A stretch of 20,866 nucleotides of DNA from Guillardia theta CCMP2712. Lineage: Eukaryota; Cryptophyceae; Pyrenomonadales; Geminigeraceae. Both the position numbers and the translations under genes were made by a program. How positions within the stretch are numbered: the stretch's first letter is position 1; each line of letters starts with the position of its first letter. The notes under the pieces are model-generated. The model saw nothing but the letters and a program-made list of their open reading frames with translations. It did no database searches and was not told the origin of the DNA. Shown here piece by piece: positions 17,650 through 20,866 of this stretch. The stretch is taken from NCBI RefSeq assembly GCF_000315625.1, contig NW_005434610.1, positions 235,698 to 256,563 on the forward strand. The letters run 5' to 3'.

Positions 17650-20288
17650 ATGGGAAGGTTCCGGATCCCGATAGGGTCGGGATTCTTTCTCCTGCTCTTG
17701 GCTACGATTGCAGCATACGAGTCTTCGAAGCAGTCCTACAGCAATGAAGCAGCGGTCGCCTACAACAAAGGCATTGAATCATCGAGGGGAGGAGATCTGC
17801 ACGCAGCAGAGGCCCGCTTCCGGGAGGCAATCCGCTCCTCGCCCAAGTTCTTTGAGGCTTGGATGGGGCTTGCGCAGCTCCTGCAGGACAGTGGAAGGGG
17901 CAGAGAAGCAGAAGATTGCTACAGCAAGGCTGTGAAGCTCGTGCCCAACTCGGTGTCAGCTGTGAACGCGCTTGCATTTATCCACGTGGAGGCGGGAAGG
18001 CTGCAGGAGGCTGAGAAGAAGCTGAAACGAGTGAAGGAGATGCTTCCTGCCTCTGCGTCTGCCCTGCTCAACCTTGGAGCGATCCAAAGGCAGATGGGGA
18101 AGCTGGACGAGGCGATCAAGAGCTACGAAGCAGCGCGGAGGTTGGAACCAGACGAGGCTAAAGCATCCTACAACCTTGGAAACGCTTACTACTCCAAGAG
18201 GGAGTACGAGAGGTCGATCGCCAGCTACATGCAGGCAAGCAGGCTGTCGCCGCAGCATGTGGACACGTACAACAACATGGCGAACGCGATGAGAGACTCG
18301 GGGGACAAGCGGGGGGCTCGAGGGGTGCTGGAGACAGCGATGAAGATTGATCCCAACAGTGTGGCCGTGCTGTGCAATCTCGGAGTGCTGTACGCTGACC
18401 TGCAGGAGCTCGACAAGTCCTTGGAGGTCTTGATGGCAAGCTCTGAGAGAGGCGGGTAGTCAGGAACATGCGCAGGTACTGGAGCAAGCCCACAGGCTCG
18501 GACCAGACGTCCCGGAGGTCATCTGCTCAAGAGCAAACTCACTGCACTCGCTGGGAAGATCTGAGGTGTTGTTGTTGTTGTTGTTGTTGATGATGATGAT
18601 GATGATGATGATAATGATAATGATGATGATGATGATGATGATGATTATGATGATGACTGCAATGATGATCAAGTGTTTGAGAACGACAAGTATGTGATGA
18701 TGAGCGATGTCATGATAGTGAGTACGTGGTGAAAGTAAGGATGTAATGACGATGATGACAATTACAATGCTTGTTGGATGGGCGTGATGTGGAAGCAGGA
18801 AGGAATATCCGAGTACAGGAGAGTGGTGAAAGCATATCCTCTTGTCGCCTCCTACAGGAAGGGACTTGCAGGCAAGATCTCCTTCTATTACCTCTGCTGT
18901 ATTTCCTTCTCCTACCTGCGTGAATATCACTACAACATCACTATCATGCATACCACAATATGCTCCCATCATCGTCATCGTCATGATTTCCTTCATCGTC
19001 GTTCTCTTCCTCACCCTCTTCCATTATTGACCTACATCCTCTTCGTGTCCTGCAAATGCTGCATAAAAATGACGCTATTGTTTACCAGACATGCTCATGT
19101 CGGCTGGGTTTGATGAAGAGGTCAGCTTTACATCATCATCACCATCTTCATCATCATCTCCATCATCATCATCATCATCATCATCTCCATCATCATTATC
19201 ATCATCATCATTATTATCATCATCATTATCATTGTCATCATCATCACTCATGTACCATCTTTCACGATCCATGCGTTAGCTTGACTGCAGGCCATTCAAG
19301 AGTACCAAGTCCTTGCGCAGAGCAATGATCATGAAGTTGCGGCAAACTCCATCGGGCAGCTTGCAGCCTTACAGAACAAGAAGGGAGAGCACGGGGGGGC
19401 AGAGCAGAGCTACAGGAAGTCGATAGCTATGGACCCGACCAATGCTCAGATGAGGATGAATCTTGCTGTCATCTTGGCCGATCAGGTGGGTGAAGGAAAC
19501 CTGTCGTGGTTGAGGGAGAATGAGCGCTGGAAGGAGTGGAAAAGCGGGGGGGGGGGAGCTGGGGAGGAAGGAGGAGGAGCGTTTGGAGGGAGGTGGTGGG
19601 GAGGAGGAGCGCTAGCAGGGAGGAGGTGGGGAGGAGGAGCGCTAGGAGGAAGGGGGAGGGGGGGAGGGGGGAGTGCGAGAGTAAGCTGAAAGGGGGCGGA
19701 GGTTGAGTTTGACAGTGGACGGTGCAGCATCGCATTAAGGAATCTTTCGCTCTCTTCGAGGAGGCGATCGTCATGCGGTAAGACGCCGTGATATGCTGCT
19801 GAACTCGAATGATTGCAACAGATGTGGAGAGAGAGAGTGTGTGTGTATGTGTGTGTTGTGTAGAGGAGATCTCTTCTTGCTAGATGGTCAATTCTTGCTG
19901 GATTGCTAGATTGCATTGTTTCTCTCGTTCCTCGCTTCACTTCCCTTCTCGTCCCTTCCCTTCCCCTCACTTCCCTTCTCTCTTCTCCTTGAGGGTGAGA
20001 AACTTATCTCATACGTTGCTGCAGGCCGGCAGACCATCTCACCCTAAGTAACTTCGGGACGGTGTTGCACAGGACGGGAGAATTCGAAAGATCCGCGCAG
20101 TTGTACCAGAGGTGGGAGATGACGTAGACGACGACCACGACGATGATGATGGAGATGATGATGATGACGAGCACGATGATGATGGTGATGATCATGATCA
20201 TGATCATGATCATGACGATGATTACGATGACAATGACGACGACTATGATGATGATGATGATGATGACGACGACGACGACGACGACGAC

Positions 20289-20322
<34 letters not shown>

Positions 20323-20669
20323 GCTGTGGTAATGGTGGTACTCAAATCATGCAACGTAGGGCACTCCAACTTCTGCCAGGATCAGCTAATTTGCATTACA
20401 ACTTGGGGAACTCGTACATGGATATTGCAATCCAGGTCAGTTGCGGAAGACAACGGTGCTTGCTCTGAAAGAGTAAGAGTACATGTCTTCGAATCGCTCA
20501 TACCTCAGTGCAGAAAAACTATTCTCTCCTCCGATCAGCGATTCAAGAGTACACAGAGTGTCTATCGATTCAGGTGCAACTCTGCAAGGAACATCAGAGG
20601 TCGATGACGCTTGTTCAGGTCACTTATCCTGGTGCGATGAACAACCTTGGAAATGCGCTCAAAGAAAGC
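17650..20669 (+). CDS. Membrane-anchored tetratricopeptide-repeat (TPR) protein (partial at 3' end)
   Basis: Nine exons: 17650-18426, 18476-18565, 18799-18871, 19089-19120, 19291-19485, 19728-19777, 20025-20111, 20360-20435, 20514-20669. They give 512 aa, and the reading continues past a GTAAGA donor at 20670. Residues about 8-22 (IGSGFFLLLLATIAA) form a signal peptide or signal anchor. From about residue 33 on there are at least 13 TPR units; units 2-12 keep a near-constant 34-residue register across the splice junctions. This confirms small exons such as 19089-19120, which contributes DMLMSAGFDEE. Repeats of the NLGNAYY and NLGNSYM type resemble the superhelix of O-GlcNAc transferase and TMTC proteins; both commonly pair TPRs with a glycosyltransferase, but none is in the window. 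Likely a protein-interaction scaffold at a membrane or in the secretory lumen. The third intron uses a GC donor, and most long introns contain microsatellites. Confidence 0.92.
18566..18655 (+). repeat. GTT then GAT/AAT triplet microsatellite in a TPR-gene intron
   Basis: About seven GTT units are followed by a long GAT run with a few AAT interruptions. All lie in the 233-nt intron 18566-18798, starting almost at the donor site. Confidence 0.9.
18872..19088 (+). other. GC-AG intron in the TPR gene
   Basis: The exon ends GGACTTGCAG and the intron begins GCAAGA, ending TTTACCAG. The split codon G|AC gives the join RKGLA-DMLMSAGFDEE. This is the join that keeps a TPR unit at exactly 34 residues; I found no GT donor nearby that gives this register. 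Confidence 0.8.
19126..19255 (+). repeat. CAT/ATC triplet microsatellite in a TPR-gene intron
   Basis: An imperfect CAT/TCA run, the reverse complement class of the GAT repeats in the other introns of this gene. It lies within intron 19121-19290. Long Asp-rich or His-rich frames across it are repeat artefacts. Confidence 0.9.
19571..19680 (+). repeat. 30-bp purine-rich minisatellite in a TPR-gene intron
   Basis: Units starting GAGGAGGAGCG occur at 19571, 19601 and 19631, followed by a degenerate GGGGA tail. It lies within intron 19486-19727 and is preceded by a G-rich run. Confidence 0.85.
19826..19860. repeat. GA then GT dinucleotide repeat in a TPR-gene intron
   Basis: A short GAGAGAGA run passes into GTGTGTGT with an AT interruption. 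It lies within intron 19778-20024. Confidence 0.8.
20125..20325 (+). repeat. GAT/GAC triplet microsatellite in a TPR-gene intron
   Basis: A long run of GAT, GAC and GATCAT words inside intron 20112-20359. One frame reads as polyaspartate but is bounded by a good donor (AG|GTGGGA) and acceptor (CGTAG|GG), and the flanking exons join in TPR register without it. Confidence 0.9.
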
Positions 20670-20719
20670 GTAAGATGCTAATAGTGACGGGGGGCGGGGT
20701 TGGTAGGGGAGCGAGGATA

Positions 20720-20738
20720 GACGAGGACGAGGACGAGA

Positions 20739-20769
<31 letters not shown>

Positions 20770-20866
20770 ACAGGGAGAGGACGAGGACGAGGACGAGGAA
20801 CAGGGAGAGGACGAGGACGAGGATGAGGAACAGGGAGAGGACGAGGACGAGGACGAGGACGAGGAT
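20720..20866 (+). repeat. GACGAG hexamer repeat with a 30-bp higher-order unit, at the window end
   Basis: GACGAG repeats are punctuated every 30 bp by GAACAGGGAGAG, three times. The run starts about 50 nt after the last donor of the TPR gene and continues to the window end. It is probably intronic like the other repeats, although one frame is open and acidic (Asp-Glu with EQGE). Confidence 0.85.

Noticed and set aside
18460-19014. Minus-strand frame with polyisoleucine and polyasparagine
   Set aside because: It is the translation of the GAT/GTT microsatellite within a TPR-gene intron.
20112-20607. Plus-strand polyaspartate or polymethionine frames
   Set aside because: They cover an intron with good donor and acceptor; the adjacent exons join in TPR register without them.

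Overview
The window is nuclear-type eukaryotic DNA. Six protein-coding genes can be read, five of them by joining exons across GT-AG (rarely GC-AG) introns. The introns are mostly very short (about 31 to 62 nt), with a second class of about 80 to 275 nt, most of which carry simple-sequence repeats. Gene content (a GH27 glycosidase, a ubiquitin-like-domain PI4-kinase of the gamma/type II kind, a TPR protein), the standard stop codons, mixed base composition and small introns suggest a unicellular alga or protist. A cryptophyte-like organism would fit, but this is inference; nothing in the window fixes the lineage.

Layout: 1-1434 (minus) is an ABHD17/ABHD13-like alpha/beta hydrolase in nine exons, cut by the window start before its catalytic His. 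1435-3835 is gene-poor and repeat-rich (G/T-rich stretch, GGGCCC palindromic blocks, an 11-bp minisatellite). 3836-6281 (plus) is a complete 12-exon secreted GH27 alpha-galactosidase-like gene of 433 aa whose usual nucleophile Asp is replaced. 6534-7277 (minus) is an unrecognised single-exon protein with a membrane segment and three WR...EWR repeats. 7942-10281 (minus) is a complete 5-exon UBL plus PI4-kinase gene of 723 aa. 10282-12761 is AT-rich with no supportable gene. 12762-15597 (plus) is a 2-exon, 927-aa protein with a 24-residue helical repeat followed by a P-loop NTPase. 15598-17649 has no supportable gene but contains a perfect 59-bp tandem duplication. 17650 to the end (plus) is a membrane-anchored TPR protein, nine exons visible (512 aa), continuing past the window.

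The genes do not form an obvious pathway and nothing suggests an operon. Exon joins were chosen so that reading phase, splice consensus and family motifs agree; in the TPR gene the 34-residue repeat register checks most joins independently. The most noteworthy points are the altered active site of the GH27 protein, a candidate 22-nt intron, two GC-AG introns, the WR-repeat protein, the helical-repeat NTPase, and a tandem duplication with the AGGT arrangement proposed for intron gain. No RNA gene, CRISPR array or intact transposon was seen.
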